Assembly (NCBI GenBank): GCA_947088865.1
Contig: CAMUHY010000020.1
Coordinates: forward strand, 1-60,480
Length of the DNA: 60,480 bases
From: an uncultured Eubacterium sp.
GTDB lineage: Bacteria; Bacillota; Clostridia; Lachnospirales; Lachnospiraceae
Reading direction: 5' to 3'
Under the pieces are notes generated by a model. It ran no database searches and was not told where the DNA came from. It was given only the letters and a program-made list of their open reading frames with translations. The translations under genes were made by a program, and so were the position numbers. The stretch's first letter is position 1. Every line of letters starts with the position of its first letter. Below, in pieces: positions 45,267-54,201 of this stretch.

Positions 45267-46550
45267 TCAGTGTGGTGAAATGACAAGTAAGACACTTAAA
45301 CAAAATGTTGTATCTGTCGTTGTGATTTCGATAGTGCCATCATATTTTTGTGCAGTCCACCGAATGTTGGATAGACCTATTCCTTCTTTAAAATGCACAT
45401 TTCCATCAAAACTATTTTCGATTTCAATCAATAAAAAGTCTTCTTGTTGATGGTTTGATATATGGATATATTTCTTTTGGTTTGCGCTTATTTTTTCGCA
45501 GGCATTAATTGCGTTGTCTAAAGCATTGGATAGAATAATACAAAAATCCATATCGGTTACAATACACGGAGATGGTATATTGAGCGAGCTGTTAATAAGA
45601 ATCTCTTTATTGTTTGCCAAAGCAATTTTATTTTCTAATAAAACGTCTAAAATAGGATTGTTTGTCGGAAAAGGAAAAGCAGTGTTTACTGTGGCAATAT
45701 AAAGTTCATCAATATATGTTTTTGCTTTTAAGAAATCTTGTTTTTCTAATAATCCCTTTATAATCAGGATATGATTTTTCATATCATGCCGAAGCGCTTT
45801 GGTATTGGCATAGTGAGTCCAAGCTTCTTTTACATACTGTCTTTGAAAGTGTGTCTGTTGTGTAAGCATAGATAGTTTGGTATGCAGAAAAAAACTGTCT
45901 ATTAATTTTTGATAAGCGTAGAGGATACTAAAAATACTAATAATTCCCAATATCTGGATAATAAGCATTGGGATGTGTGTTTTATTTAAAATAGTGAAGG
46001 TTGATTGAAGAGAGGGGATATTTTCATAAAAGGTAAAATGAATATATCCGCTTACTACAAAAATCATTAATAAAGGAATTATAATTATTAATATGTATTG
46101 ATTTTGTGCGTTTTGTTTATTATTTATATAGTTGCTGATAATTTGATAGCATAAAACAGCTAAAGTAAGAGAAAATAAGGTTCCAGCCACCATAAAAATA
46201 GGGCTAAATAATGAAGGATTAAGATGATAAATAAAAAAAGATACAATGATAGAGATAGAATTAAATACACCATAGCAAAGCTGCATAATTTCTATTATAA
46301 GTAAAATATATAAAATACTTAACTTTATATCAGCTTTTAATATCCATGTACTGTATAAAAGCAGTAGGATTGCCAATAAGGTTAGTTTTATTAAAGTGGA
46401 AAGTGGTAATTGACAGACAATATGGCTTAAAAGAATAAAAGCAACCGTTTGATATTTTTTTCCAGATAGTTGCATCCATTTGTTAAAAAATACAAATTGA
46501 AGGGATATTTCAATAAATCCTGTTATATAAGAAAAAAGAAAAGTAAACAT
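45267..46550 (-). CDS. AgrC-like sensor histidine kinase, GHKL type
   Basis: A 427-residue kinase with five or six membrane segments in the N-terminal 210 residues, then a dimerisation helix with ALRHDMKNHILIIKGLLEKQ (His of the HPK10 group) and a GHKL ATPase (SNALDNAINACEKI, GIGLSNIRWTAQKY). This is the architecture of peptide-pheromone receptors such as AgrC. The ATG at 46550 follows GGAGG, and the upstream regulator gene stops 2 bases before it. No pheromone precursor gene (AgrD-like) is obvious nearby, so the signal is unknown. Confidence 0.93.
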   Translation of the reverse strand: MFTFLFSYITGFIEISLQFVFFNKWMQLSGKKYQTVAFILLSHIVCQLPLSTLIKLTLLAILLLLYSTWILKADIKLSILYILLIIEIMQLCYGVFNSISIIVSFFIYHLNPSLFSPIFMVAGTLFSLTLAVLCYQIISNYINNKQNAQNQYILIIIIPLLMIFVVSGYIHFTFYENIPSLQSTFTILNKTHIPMLIIQILGIISIFSILYAYQKLIDSFFLHTKLSMLTQQTHFQRQYVKEAWTHYANTKALRHDMKNHILIIKGLLEKQDFLKAKTYIDELYIATVNTAFPFPTNNPILDVLLENKIALANNKEILINSSLNIPSPCIVTDMDFCIILSNALDNAINACEKISANQKKYIHISNHQQEDFLLIEIENSFDGNVHFKEGIGLSNIRWTAQKYDGTIEITTTDTTFCLSVLLVISPH

Positions 46551-46552
46551 TT

Positions 46553-47269
46553 TTAGCCTCCAAACCGTTTTTGTTTTATATAGTGCAGCATAGCTGCACA
46601 AAAGTCGTCTTTGCGTAAGCGGGAAACAGGAATTGTATCGCCGTTGGTTAAATAGGCAGTGGAAGATTTATAATTTTTTACATATTTTAAATTAATAAGG
46701 TAGCTTCGGTGACATTTAAAAAAACGATGGTCTAATTTTTTTTCTAACTGTTCAATTTTATCATAATAATCAATAACGGATTTGTTTTTTAAATGAAGAT
46801 AAACTTTTCTGTTGATAATTTCACAATAGATAATATGGTCAAATAAGATAATATCCCAGTCGTTTCTTTTTTGTATCAATAAACATTTTTGATTTTGGTC
46901 TCGAATGGAAGATAATAATCGTTGCATCGTTTGATTAAAATGCTCTTCTTGCAAAGGTTTTACAAGATAGTCAAACGCTTGTACTTCAAAGGCATTAAAT
47001 ACCAGTTCTCGCATAATGGTGACAAAGATAAGGAAACCGTCAAAACCATTGTTTCGCAGCTTTTTTGCGGTTTCAAAACCATCTGGTTTATTCATTTGAA
47101 CATCCAGAAAAATAATGTGAAAGGTTTGGTCGCTAGCTAATAAGTCAACGCTGCTTAAAAAACAAGAAATGTTTACTTCTATTTTTTCTTGATGGAAAAA
47201 TGTGGATATGCTTTTTGTTAATACATCTATCATATAGGTTTCGTCATCACATATAGCAATTTGTATCAA
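46553..47269 (-). CDS. LytTR-type response regulator
   Basis: A 238-residue regulator: receiver with CDDE, Asp in IIFLDVQMNKPDGFE (about D56) and KPLQEEH, then a LytTR DNA-binding domain (YCEIINRKVYLHLKNKSVID, FFKCHRSYLINLKYV, GDTIPVSRLRKDDF). It starts with TTG behind GGAGG and is the first gene of an operon with the GHKL kinase 2 bases downstream. Together they form an Agr/Com-type quorum or peptide-sensing module. Confidence 0.94.
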   Translation of the reverse strand: MIQIAICDDETYMIDVLTKSISTFFHQEKIEVNISCFLSSVDLLASDQTFHIIFLDVQMNKPDGFETAKKLRNNGFDGFLIFVTIMRELVFNAFEVQAFDYLVKPLQEEHFNQTMQRLLSSIRDQNQKCLLIQKRNDWDIILFDHIIYCEIINRKVYLHLKNKSVIDYYDKIEQLEKKLDHRFFKCHRSYLINLKYVKNYKSSTAYLTNGDTIPVSRLRKDDFCAAMLHYIKQKRFGG

Positions 47270-47502
47270 GTATAATCCTCCTTTTTTTCAGTAGATTATA
47301 TATAGAAAATAAAAAATAAGCAATGGGCAATTTTGGCTGTTTGGAAAAAGGAAGATATTTAGTTTAGAGTAATTGACTTTTTTACAATGGTTCGGTATAC
47401 TTGTGGAGTATTTTAGTAAATATGGGAAGTTATGCGATTGTGTTGTCCAGATGAAGGCATGCAACAAAAATGCTGACATAACAGAAGAAAGGGAACGTGA
47501 TT

Positions 47503-50043
47503 ATGGAGAGGAAAACAAGAGGTTTTTTGTGGATAAGTGCAATTTGCTTGGTGCTTTTAAGCACAATGGTTTTTTTAGTGCTAGCTGAAGTGATGGGTGA
47601 AAAAAGTGAAGCTACATTAAGCAGTGTCAGCGAAACATATATGTCAGGAATGAATGAACAGTTAGTGAAAAAGTTTGAGACATTGATTTCACAGCAGTTT
47701 AGACAGATAGATGGAACTATAAGAAGAGTTAGTGAAGAAGATATTAAAAATAAGGAAGAATTGTGGGATGAATTGGCTCTATGTGCTAAAGTACGTGATT
47801 TTTCTTATTTAGCATTATATAAAAAAGATGGAACAGGGCAAGTTCTTTATGGAGAGAATATAGAAATTGTCGAACAAGATGAATTTTTAAAAATGTTGAG
47901 ACAGGAAATAAAGGTAAGCAGTGGTATTACGCCAAAAGGCGACAAACTTTTTTTGTTGGCAGTAGAGGCAAAGTATCCAATGGTTGATGGGACTACAAGT
48001 GATGTTCTGGTCGCTGGCGTACCGATGGATTTCTTGAGAGAAATATTAAATTCAGATGAAAAGGAAGCTATCTTAGTGTCACATATTATTGATAATGATG
48101 GTGATTTTATGGTGCGAAGCGGGGATGCGTATCGAGAAAATTATTTTGAGCGTATTCATGCCATTTTTGAGAGTCATAATGGAAAGACACCTGACCAGTA
48201 TGAGCAAGAGTTAAAAGATGCGATTGCTGCCAATAGAACATATATGGCATGTGTAATGATTGAGGGACAGCATAGAAATATTTATTGTTCTAGTATTGAT
48301 AATACAAATTGGTTTTTGTTGTCCGTTATGCCGCATGGGGCATTGGATAGCGCTATTGTTTCTTTAGAGGCTACACGTCAATATGCAATGCTTCTATCGG
48401 CTGGCATTATATTATTAGGGTTTATTATTGTATTTATTATTTATTATAGAATGACTCAAAAACAGTTGCGTGATTTATTTGAGGCTCAGCAGGAAGCCGC
48501 CAAAGCCAATCAGGCAAAGAGCGAGTTTTTATCAAGTATGAGCCACGATATTCGTACACCAATGAATGGTATTGTTGGTATGATCGCTATCGCTCAGGCT
48601 AATATTAATGACCCTGATAGAGTGACGCACTGTCTGGCTAAAATTGCTTTGTCAAGTAAACATTTGCTTGGATTGATTAATGATGTATTGGATATGTCTA
48701 AAATTGAGAGTGGAAAGTTATCATTAAATAATAATATGATTTCACTTCGAGATACGATGGACAGCATTGTCAATATTTCACAGCCGCAAATAAAAGCAAA
48801 ACATCAAAAATTTGATATTTTTATTCAAAATATTCAGACAGAAAATGTCTATTGTGACAGTGTACGATTAAATCAAGTTTTGCTTAATTTAATGTCCAAT
48901 GCAATCAAGTTTACGCCTGAGAATGGAATGGTTAATGTCTATTTAGAACAGGAAAATTCTCCGCTTGGAGAAGATTATGTGCGCTGTCATTTTAAGGTGA
49001 AAGACAGTGGAATTGGAATGACGCCAGAATTTCAAAAAACAATTTTTGAGCGTTTTACCAGAGAGCAAAATCAGCAAGTACATAAAACAGAGGGCAGCGG
49101 ACTTGGAATGGCAATTACAAAAGCGATTGTCGATGCCATGAAAGGTACAATTGAGTTAAAGAGCGCGCCGGGTATGGGCAGTGAGTTTCATATTATATTA
49201 GATTTTGAGCGAGCAACTGTAAAAGAGATTGACATGGTGTTGCCGCCTTGGAAAATGCTTGTTGTGGATGACGATGAGGAGCTTTGCAAGAGCGCTATTT
49301 TGTCATTAAAAGAAATCGGCATTACGGCTGATTGGGCTTCAGGCGGAAAAATGGCTGTCCAGATGGCAAGGCAACATCATGCAAAAGCAGATGATTATCA
49401 GATTATTCTTTTGGATTGGAAGATGCCTGATATGGATGGTTTGGAAACAACAAAAGAATTGCGTAAACATTTGGGAGAAGACGTACCAATTCTTATTATT
49501 TCTGCTTATGATTGGAGCGATATCGAGACGGAAGCTAAAGAAGCAGGAATTCAAGGATTTATTTCAAAGCCATTATTTAAGTCAAATCTTTTCTTGGGAC
49601 TTAGTTCATATATGTTAGATGGTGAAGAAAGTGAAAAACAAGAAAAAGAAAAGAAGAAACGTTTTGTAGGCAGACATATTCTTTTGGCAGAAGATAACGA
49701 CCTAAACTGGGAAATTGCAGAAGATATTTTGACGGAAGCAGGTCTTGAGTTAGAGCGAGCAGAAAATGGACAGATTTGTATAGAAAAATTTGAACAGTCG
49801 GAAGTTGGATTTTATGATGCTGTTTTGATGGATATTCGTATGCCAATTATGAATGGTTATGATGCTACAAAAGGCATTCGAGCATTACAGCGTGCCGATG
49901 CCAATTTACCAATTATTGCTATGACAGCCGATGCCTTTTCAGAGGATATTCAGCGCAGTTTAGACAGTGGTATGAATGAGCATATAGCAAAGCCAATAGA
50001 TATAAATCGATTGATGCAAATTTTGGAAAAATATTTAGATTAA
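47503..50043 (+). CDS. Hybrid sensor histidine kinase with two receiver domains
   Basis: An 846-residue protein. A membrane segment (about 8-28) and a second (about 290-315) enclose a Cache-like outer domain of about 250 residues. Inside are a HisKA with SSMSHDIRTPMNGIVGM (His about 348), an ATPase with LMSNAIKFTPENG, DSGIGM and GSGLGMAITKAIV, then two receivers (VVDDDEEL...LLDWKMPDMDG and LAEDNDLNWEI...LMDIRMPIMNG). The first receiver is C-terminal to the kinase core and the second ends the protein. The ATG at 47503 has AAGGG upstream; a GTG at 47497 is less well spaced. No HPt or output partner is adjacent; the LytTR regulator at 50435 follows after a palindrome. Confidence 0.92.
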   Translation: MERKTRGFLWISAICLVLLSTMVFLVLAEVMGEKSEATLSSVSETYMSGMNEQLVKKFETLISQQFRQIDGTIRRVSEEDIKNKEELWDELALCAKVRDFSYLALYKKDGTGQVLYGENIEIVEQDEFLKMLRQEIKVSSGITPKGDKLFLLAVEAKYPMVDGTTSDVLVAGVPMDFLREILNSDEKEAILVSHIIDNDGDFMVRSGDAYRENYFERIHAIFESHNGKTPDQYEQELKDAIAANRTYMACVMIEGQHRNIYCSSIDNTNWFLLSVMPHGALDSAIVSLEATRQYAMLLSAGIILLGFIIVFIIYYRMTQKQLRDLFEAQQEAAKANQAKSEFLSSMSHDIRTPMNGIVGMIAIAQANINDPDRVTHCLAKIALSSKHLLGLINDVLDMSKIESGKLSLNNNMISLRDTMDSIVNISQPQIKAKHQKFDIFIQNIQTENVYCDSVRLNQVLLNLMSNAIKFTPENGMVNVYLEQENSPLGEDYVRCHFKVKDSGIGMTPEFQKTIFERFTREQNQQVHKTEGSGLGMAITKAIVDAMKGTIELKSAPGMGSEFHIILDFERATVKEIDMVLPPWKMLVVDDDEELCKSAILSLKEIGITADWASGGKMAVQMARQHHAKADDYQIILLDWKMPDMDGLETTKELRKHLGEDVPILIISAYDWSDIETEAKEAGIQGFISKPLFKSNLFLGLSSYMLDGEESEKQEKEKKKRFVGRHILLAEDNDLNWEIAEDILTEAGLELERAENGQICIEKFEQSEVGFYDAVLMDIRMPIMNGYDATKGIRALQRADANLPIIAMTADAFSEDIQRSLDSGMNEHIAKPIDINRLMQILEKYLD

Positions 50044-50088
50044 TAATAATTTGGCAAATCTTTTATTTTTAATTGTAATTTGATTATG

Positions 50089-50187
50089 ATAGGGTTGTCG
50101 CATAAAGAAAAAATATATAAGGTATAGTATATAATATTAAAAAATAACGATATCTTATATTGCTTTTTCTTCATGCGGCAGCCCTAT
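50089..50187. repeat. 99-bp imperfect palindrome
   Basis: ATAGGGTTGTCGCATAAAGA at the left and its near complement TCTTCATGCGGCAGCCCTAT at the right, with TATAAG/CTTATA further in. It lies after the hybrid kinase gene and may act as terminator, but length and edge sequence resemble a miniature transposable element like those at 34555 and 52200. Confidence 0.75.
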
Positions 50188-50312
50188 TTTTTTATTTAAA
50201 TTTTATCAAGTAATCAGTAAACGGAATAAGTAGCTGCTTGATTTTGGGAAGAGTTTATTTACATGAATAAATGATTTTGCGCCTAAAATAATGTATTTCA
50301 CGCTTTACAATC

Positions 50313-50338
50313 TAAAATATATCTATATATGACGATAT
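50313..50338 (+). promoter_or_regulatory. Sigma-28-like promoter upstream of the LytTR regulator
   Basis: TAAA (50313-50316), 14 bases, GACGATAT (50331-50338), close to the flagellar consensus TAAA-N15-GCCGATAA with the same GACGAT core as the box at 40296. Confidence 0.55.
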
Positions 50339-50434
50339 ATTATGTAGAAAGAGGTTTTAAACCAGTTGTAGCTTACAGATACAGCATAAAAATTAAACTA
50401 AAATAAAAAACTACAATAAAAAGGTGGTAGAGCA

Positions 50435-51160
50435 ATGAAAATAGCAGTCTGTGATGATGACAAGACAGTCAGAGACGATATTGTTCACCTGATAAAAAAA
50501 CAGATTCCTGATGTGGACATTTTTACTTTTGTATCAGGTGAAGAACTGATAGATTATGGTGAAGATTTTGATATCTCTTTTATTGATATTGAAATGGAAA
50601 AAATGACAGGTATTGATACTGCAAAGCAAATTAGAGCAGAACAAGAAAAAGAAGGAAAAACCAAAAGTATTATTATTTTTATTACAAAGTATAGCGATTA
50701 TATGGAGTCTGCTTTTGATGTAAATGCCTACCATTATCTACTTAAACCTATTGACAATAAGAAGTTTGCAGAGGTGCTAAAACGAGCATGGAAAGATGTT
50801 GCAATAGTCAATGAAAGAAATAGCAAATATATTATGGTTAAAAGTTTTGGCGTACAACATAAGATTTTTGTTAAAGATATTTATTATATAGAAAGTAATA
50901 ATAAAAAAGTTGTAATTCATACAAAAGATGGGATTATAGCAAGTTATGGCAGAATGGATGAATTGGAAAATTTATTAGGGGATGAATTTTATCGTTGTCA
51001 TCGCTGTTATTTAGTCAATATGGAAAATATATCCGCTTATAGTGCAGATATGGTTAAGGTTTCTAATGGCGATAAATTAATCCTTGCAAAGAAAAAGCAT
51101 AAAGATTTTGTGAAAAAGTATACAATATATGCAAAAAATGAAGGATTTATTTATATTTGA
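50435..51160 (+). CDS. Orphan LytTR-type response regulator
   Basis: A 241-residue regulator: receiver VCDDDKTVRDD, Asp in ISFIDIEMEKMTGIDTAK (about D51), T in FITKYSDY, K in LLKPIDN, and a LytTR domain (YYIESNNKKVVIHTKDG, FYRCHRCYLVNMENISAYS). No kinase gene is adjacent on this strand; the GHKL kinase at 45267 belongs to the other regulator. A sigma-28-like promoter upstream suggests that it belongs to the flagellar regulon. GGTGG serves as ribosome site. Confidence 0.93.
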   Translation: MKIAVCDDDKTVRDDIVHLIKKQIPDVDIFTFVSGEELIDYGEDFDISFIDIEMEKMTGIDTAKQIRAEQEKEGKTKSIIIFITKYSDYMESAFDVNAYHYLLKPIDNKKFAEVLKRAWKDVAIVNERNSKYIMVKSFGVQHKIFVKDIYYIESNNKKVVIHTKDGIIASYGRMDELENLLGDEFYRCHRCYLVNMENISAYSADMVKVSNGDKLILAKKKHKDFVKKYTIYAKNEGFIYI

Positions 51161-51304
51161 CTTTATTAGGAAGAATTAGACTTATTTATAGAAAAATGCT
51201 GTAAAGTGGAAATATGGTTATGAGTAAATAGTAAAGCAGATTATTAATATTGGTTTGGTTTTTTGTAAATAAGGGGGTGGTAATGGCAGGTGGCATTTGA
51301 AATT

Positions 51305-51375
51305 TTAACCTCATCAAGAAAGGAACTATGAGGTTATGAGCAAGTAGCGTAGCGGACTGCGAATATCCGCTTAAC
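51305..51375 (+). repeat. Dispersed structured repeat, 71-bp internally deleted copy
   Basis: TTAACCTCATCAAGAAAGGA followed by ACTATGAGGTTATGAGCAAG, then TAGCGTAGCGGACTGCGAAT and ATCCGCTTAAC. Both ends of the 157-bp copy are kept and the middle hairpins are gone. TAACCTCAT/ATGAGGTTA forms a 9-bp stem. A more degraded tail copy lies just upstream at about 51219-51260. Confidence 0.75.
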
Positions 51376-51509
51376 GAAAATAATATGCTTGGACCGTAAG
51401 GAGAGCATAAGGGTTCCAAACGACGGAAGAACCCTAAAAACACAGATTTTATCAACAAGAGATGATGTTGACAGAACAATTTGCAGATTGCGAAAGGAGA
51501 ATTAATAAA

Positions 51510-52049
51510 TTGAGTATTAATGGAATTACAACAACAAGTTACATAATGGGATATGCAAATAGAAGAGTAAAAAATGATTCTATAAATCATCGGGTAATTG
51601 TGAATCAGCCAAGTAAAATGATTACGCTTCATATCTCAAAGGAAAATGACCCTGATGGCAAGTCGATTGGTTCAATGGCAGATGAAAATTCGTCTGTTAC
51701 TGTTTATAAGCCAAATGATTTTGACCCAGCTAATCCTGTATATAGAGTGAAAGTGTGGGATGAAGAGGGAAATGTGACAGAACGTATGGTGGATATCTCA
51801 AAAGTTGACCCTAAATCGTGTGATACAATTGATATGTTTGCATATTCCAGCCATTTGGCGGATAGTGGCGAATGTAAAGAGGCTCAGAGTGCATTTTCAG
51901 GAATATCTCATTTTGAGGGGTACAATAAATTATTTGATAAAAAGGATTGGTTTGTTCCTCTAAAAAATATGATGCAGATGCAGTATGATGCTGGCAATTT
52001 AAAGGGATATTGGATTTATAAAAAATTTTGGGATTTCTTGACAAAATAA
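51510..52049 (+). CDS. Hypothetical protein, flagella-locus-type
   Basis: A 179-residue protein starting MSINGITTTSYIMGYANRRV, an N-terminus of the kind seen in short Lachnospiraceae proteins encoded near flagellin genes. A middle domain (VTVYKPNDFDPANPVYRVKV, EEGNVTERMVDISKVDP) is followed by a helical acidic C-terminus. Function unknown. The start is TTG at 51510 behind AAAGGAG (10-base spacing); an upstream ATG at 51462 has no site. A hairpin, AGGGTTC/GAACCCT, lies at about 51408-51434. The flagellin-type gene converges from the right. Confidence 0.65.
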   Translation: MSINGITTTSYIMGYANRRVKNDSINHRVIVNQPSKMITLHISKENDPDGKSIGSMADENSSVTVYKPNDFDPANPVYRVKVWDEEGNVTERMVDISKVDPKSCDTIDMFAYSSHLADSGECKEAQSAFSGISHFEGYNKLFDKKDWFVPLKNMMQMQYDAGNLKGYWIYKKFWDFLTK

Positions 52050-52199
52050 TGGTATTAAGTTAACTTATTAAGTAATTGTAAGATAAGAAGTTAAGCAATA
52101 TGACATTCATAACATGGAGGCTAAATATGATTTAACCGTAGTTGATAAGGATATAATTGGTAAGAATAAAAGTATAATTGTCAATTGCCAAGATTATAA

Positions 52200-52290
52200 G
52201 GGATTGTCAAAAGAAATACGTTTTATATGATGTGCGGCAAATTATTTTGCGAACATCAATATTTTTATAGAACGTTTCTTTGACAATCCC
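52200..52290. repeat. 91-bp near-perfect palindrome
   Basis: GGGATTGTCAAAAGAAATAC and GTTTCTTTGACAATCCC form the outer arms; inside, ATGATGT...ACATCA and CAAA/TTTG continue the pairing almost to the centre. It lies between two converging genes and could terminate both, but the length again suggests a miniature inverted-repeat element. Confidence 0.78.
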
Positions 52291-52314
52291 TATATTTGTA
52301 ATAACTTATAAAAT

Positions 52315-53082
52315 TTATTGAAAAAGTTTTGCTAATCGTTTTTCTTCATTTTCTACCTTTTTCTTTTGCATTAAAAGAGAGTACTGAAGAAGAACTTGAT
52401 TTTTCTTTTGTTCTGAGATAGCCTGAGGAAAATCTAAATCTTCAATTCTGCTCTTTGATTGTGTTGAATAAAAAGCAGCGCTTTTGTTGTAATTCATAGC
52501 ATAGTCAAGTCCATTTGACTGTGCGCCCATACTGCTTCTCGCACTGTTTACTTTAGATATTGCATTATCAATCGTATCAATCGAAAAATCTTTTGTAAGG
52601 TCATAACCTTTTATTCCAAGTGCATCGAGCGTAGCATCTGCCATATCAATAGAAGTGCTGTTGCCGTTGCCATCCGTTGCTAGATGGAATTTTGATTTGC
52701 TGCCATCAAGAAGTGGAATGGTATTGTAATTGGTGTTTTTTGCTACATCTTTAATACCATCAATTAACTGCTCAACTTCATACTGCATAGCCTGCCTGTC
52801 GCTGTCTGTTACGGTCGCTGTATTTGCTGCAGAAACGGACAATTCTCGTATTCTTTGAAGGTAGTCATTGATACTGCCTAGTGCTTGGTCTGCTATGTTT
52901 AACGCATCTTTTGCAGAAGCCATATTGTTAGTTCCTTTTTCGTAGCCCCTAATTTGTGCCTCTTGCTTTTCTGCAATAGCAAGACCAGCTGCATCGTCTG
53001 CACTTTTATTGATTCGCTTTCCGCTTGAAAGACTTTCATAGCCTCTTCCTACGGCATTTGAAATTCCTGAAATAGAACTCAT
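52315..53082 (-). CDS. Atypical short flagellin-like protein
   Basis: A 255-residue flagellin relative. The D1 helices are recognisable: LSSGKRINKSADDAAGLAIA, then EKQEAQIRGYEKGTNNMASA and INDYLQRIRELSVSAANTAT, and near the C-terminus SRIEDLDFPQA. Two departures stand out. The usual first 20 residues (MRINHNISA...-type D0 helix) are missing, yet the ATG has its own GGAGG site, so this is the real start. The C-terminal D0 helix is replaced by a Lys/Glu-rich tail (MQKKKVENEEKRLAKLFQ) instead of the hydrophobic end needed for filament stacking. It is unlikely to be the main filament subunit; a cap, junction or regulatory paralogue is possible. Confidence 0.85.
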   Translation of the reverse strand: MSSISGISNAVGRGYESLSSGKRINKSADDAAGLAIAEKQEAQIRGYEKGTNNMASAKDALNIADQALGSINDYLQRIRELSVSAANTATVTDSDRQAMQYEVEQLIDGIKDVAKNTNYNTIPLLDGSKSKFHLATDGNGNSTSIDMADATLDALGIKGYDLTKDFSIDTIDNAISKVNSARSSMGAQSNGLDYAMNYNKSAAFYSTQSKSRIEDLDFPQAISEQKKNQVLLQYSLLMQKKKVENEEKRLAKLFQ

Positions 53083-53137
53083 AAGAAATCCTCCCTTCTG
53101 TTATAATAATTTTAAATGCTGTTTTTTTTATTATAAT

Positions 53138-53165
53138 ATATTCGGAAATATATGGCAATAGTTGA
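53138..53165 (-). promoter_or_regulatory. Possible sigma-28-like promoter of the flagellin-like gene
   Basis: On the minus strand TCAA, 15 bases, TCCGAATAT. Resembles the flagellar consensus but with an inserted base in the -10 region and a weak -35. Confidence 0.35.
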
Positions 53166-53196
53166 TTCTTTTTATTCTATTTGAGATAGAAAAATT

Positions 53197-53598
53197 TTAT
53201 TTTTTTAATTTTTTTCTTATAAATAAGTAAATGGCTTTAGCGCTTATAAAGATTAAAAAAAAGATAATAAAACCAGAAATACCAAATACAATATCTTCAA
53301 AATCCAGCAGCCCAGTGTTTGTAACCTGTTGTCCAATCTCAATCGAAAATATCAACATTAACATAAATGTGACAACATATAAAAACGTAATGGACATGAT
53401 GTTTTTTTTGCTTAAGTATTTAAAGAGAGGGTATAGTATTAAAACCATCAACATTCCTAAAGTACCCATTACAATAAAATGAAGTTCTTTATCAGTAAAT
53501 GGGTTTATAAGATTATTGTTTAACTCCATTATATAGTCATGGATTTTAGCAACAATCATACTTATATTATATAGAAGCTCCTTGATAAATGTACTCAT
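53197..53598 (-). CDS. Small membrane protein of unknown function
   Basis: A 133-residue integral membrane protein with three clear hydrophobic segments (about 42-62, 70-90 and 105-127) and a lysine-rich C-terminus (FIRKKLKK). It begins inside the end of the PilZ gene (4-base overlap), so the two are translationally coupled. The pair might link cyclic di-GMP to a membrane target; no family is recognised. Confidence 0.7.
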   Translation of the reverse strand: MSTFIKELLYNISMIVAKIHDYIMELNNNLINPFTDKELHFIVMGTLGMLMVLILYPLFKYLSKKNIMSITFLYVVTFMLMLIFSIEIGQQVTNTGLLDFEDIVFGISGFIIFFLIFISAKAIYLFIRKKLKK

Positions 53599-53966
53599 TT
53601 GTTTTGTTTAGCAGCTTCTGCGGCAGCTTCAAATTCATCAAATATGTAATTAAACACTGAAGGCATACCAACAAATTCACAGCCATATGAGTATACATCA
53701 GGTTCATCGGTCACTTGACTTCGCAGAATTTTTACAACACAATAAAGAATATCATCTTCGGAATTGCCAAGCTGTAAAGCGGCATTAAAATAAAATCCTT
53801 CAGGAAATACGCCTTTAGAAATAAAACCGATTCCGGTTCTTGATACATTAATAACAGTGATAGGTGCATCAATATTGTCAACGTTGATATTATTTTGCTT
53901 AAATATAGATGAAACGGTAAGTGTCAAGTGTGCTGGTATACGTTTAAATTTGCGTTTTTCTAACAT
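53595..53966 (-). CDS. PilZ-domain protein (cyclic di-GMP receptor type)
   Basis: A 123-residue single-domain PilZ protein. It carries the binding motifs RKFKR (R-x3-R type, residues about 5-9) and NVSRTGIGF (N/D-x-S-x-x-G, about 44-52). Family members bind cyclic di-GMP and alter motility or surface structures. GGGAGG precedes the ATG. Co-transcribed with the small membrane protein gene; flagella-type genes lie just downstream on the same strand, consistent with a motility role. Confidence 0.88.
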   Translation of the reverse strand: MLEKRKFKRIPAHLTLTVSSIFKQNNINVDNIDAPITVINVSRTGIGFISKGVFPEGFYFNAALQLGNSEDDILYCVVKILRSQVTDEPDVYSYGCEFVGMPSVFNYIFDEFEAAAEAAKQNK

Positions 53967-54104
53967 GGATAAACCTCCCTTTTACTGTTTGATTACAGAA
54001 TATAATTTATCATACACTGATGTAAGTAAATATGCAAGTCTATGATAAGGAGTAATTGTTTTACTAAAGAATCATTTTTAGTAAAAAAGGTAAAAGAGAT
54101 TGTA

Positions 54105-54133
54105 TTGATTTTAGCGTTTTAGTGTTATATACT
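54105..54133 (+). promoter_or_regulatory. Sigma-A-like promoter of the pur genes
   Basis: TTGATT at 54105-54110, 17 bases, TATACT at 54128-54133. A hairpin (TTTTACTAAA/TTTAGTAAAA, 54059-54086) lies just upstream of the -35 and would not be in the mRNA. No purine riboswitch is visible in the leader. Confidence 0.65.
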
Positions 54134-54201
54134 ACAAAAGGTTATGTGAATAATTTATAAATTGATATAATCACATTTAAGAGAAAGAAAGGTACAATTT
54201 C

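Noticed and set aside
45259-45450. Plus-strand frame over the GHKL kinase 3' end
   Set aside because: Antisense shadow of a clear kinase domain.
51186-51632. 148-codon reverse frame overlapping the 51.5-kb gene
   Set aside because: It opposes a gene with a good ribosome site, crosses the dispersed repeat, and its composition (many Cys, His, Ser, Phe) is that of an antisense shadow.
54000-54201. Purine riboswitch before purC
   Set aside because: No three-way-junction core or conserved purine-aptamer loops are visible; only a hairpin upstream of the promoter.
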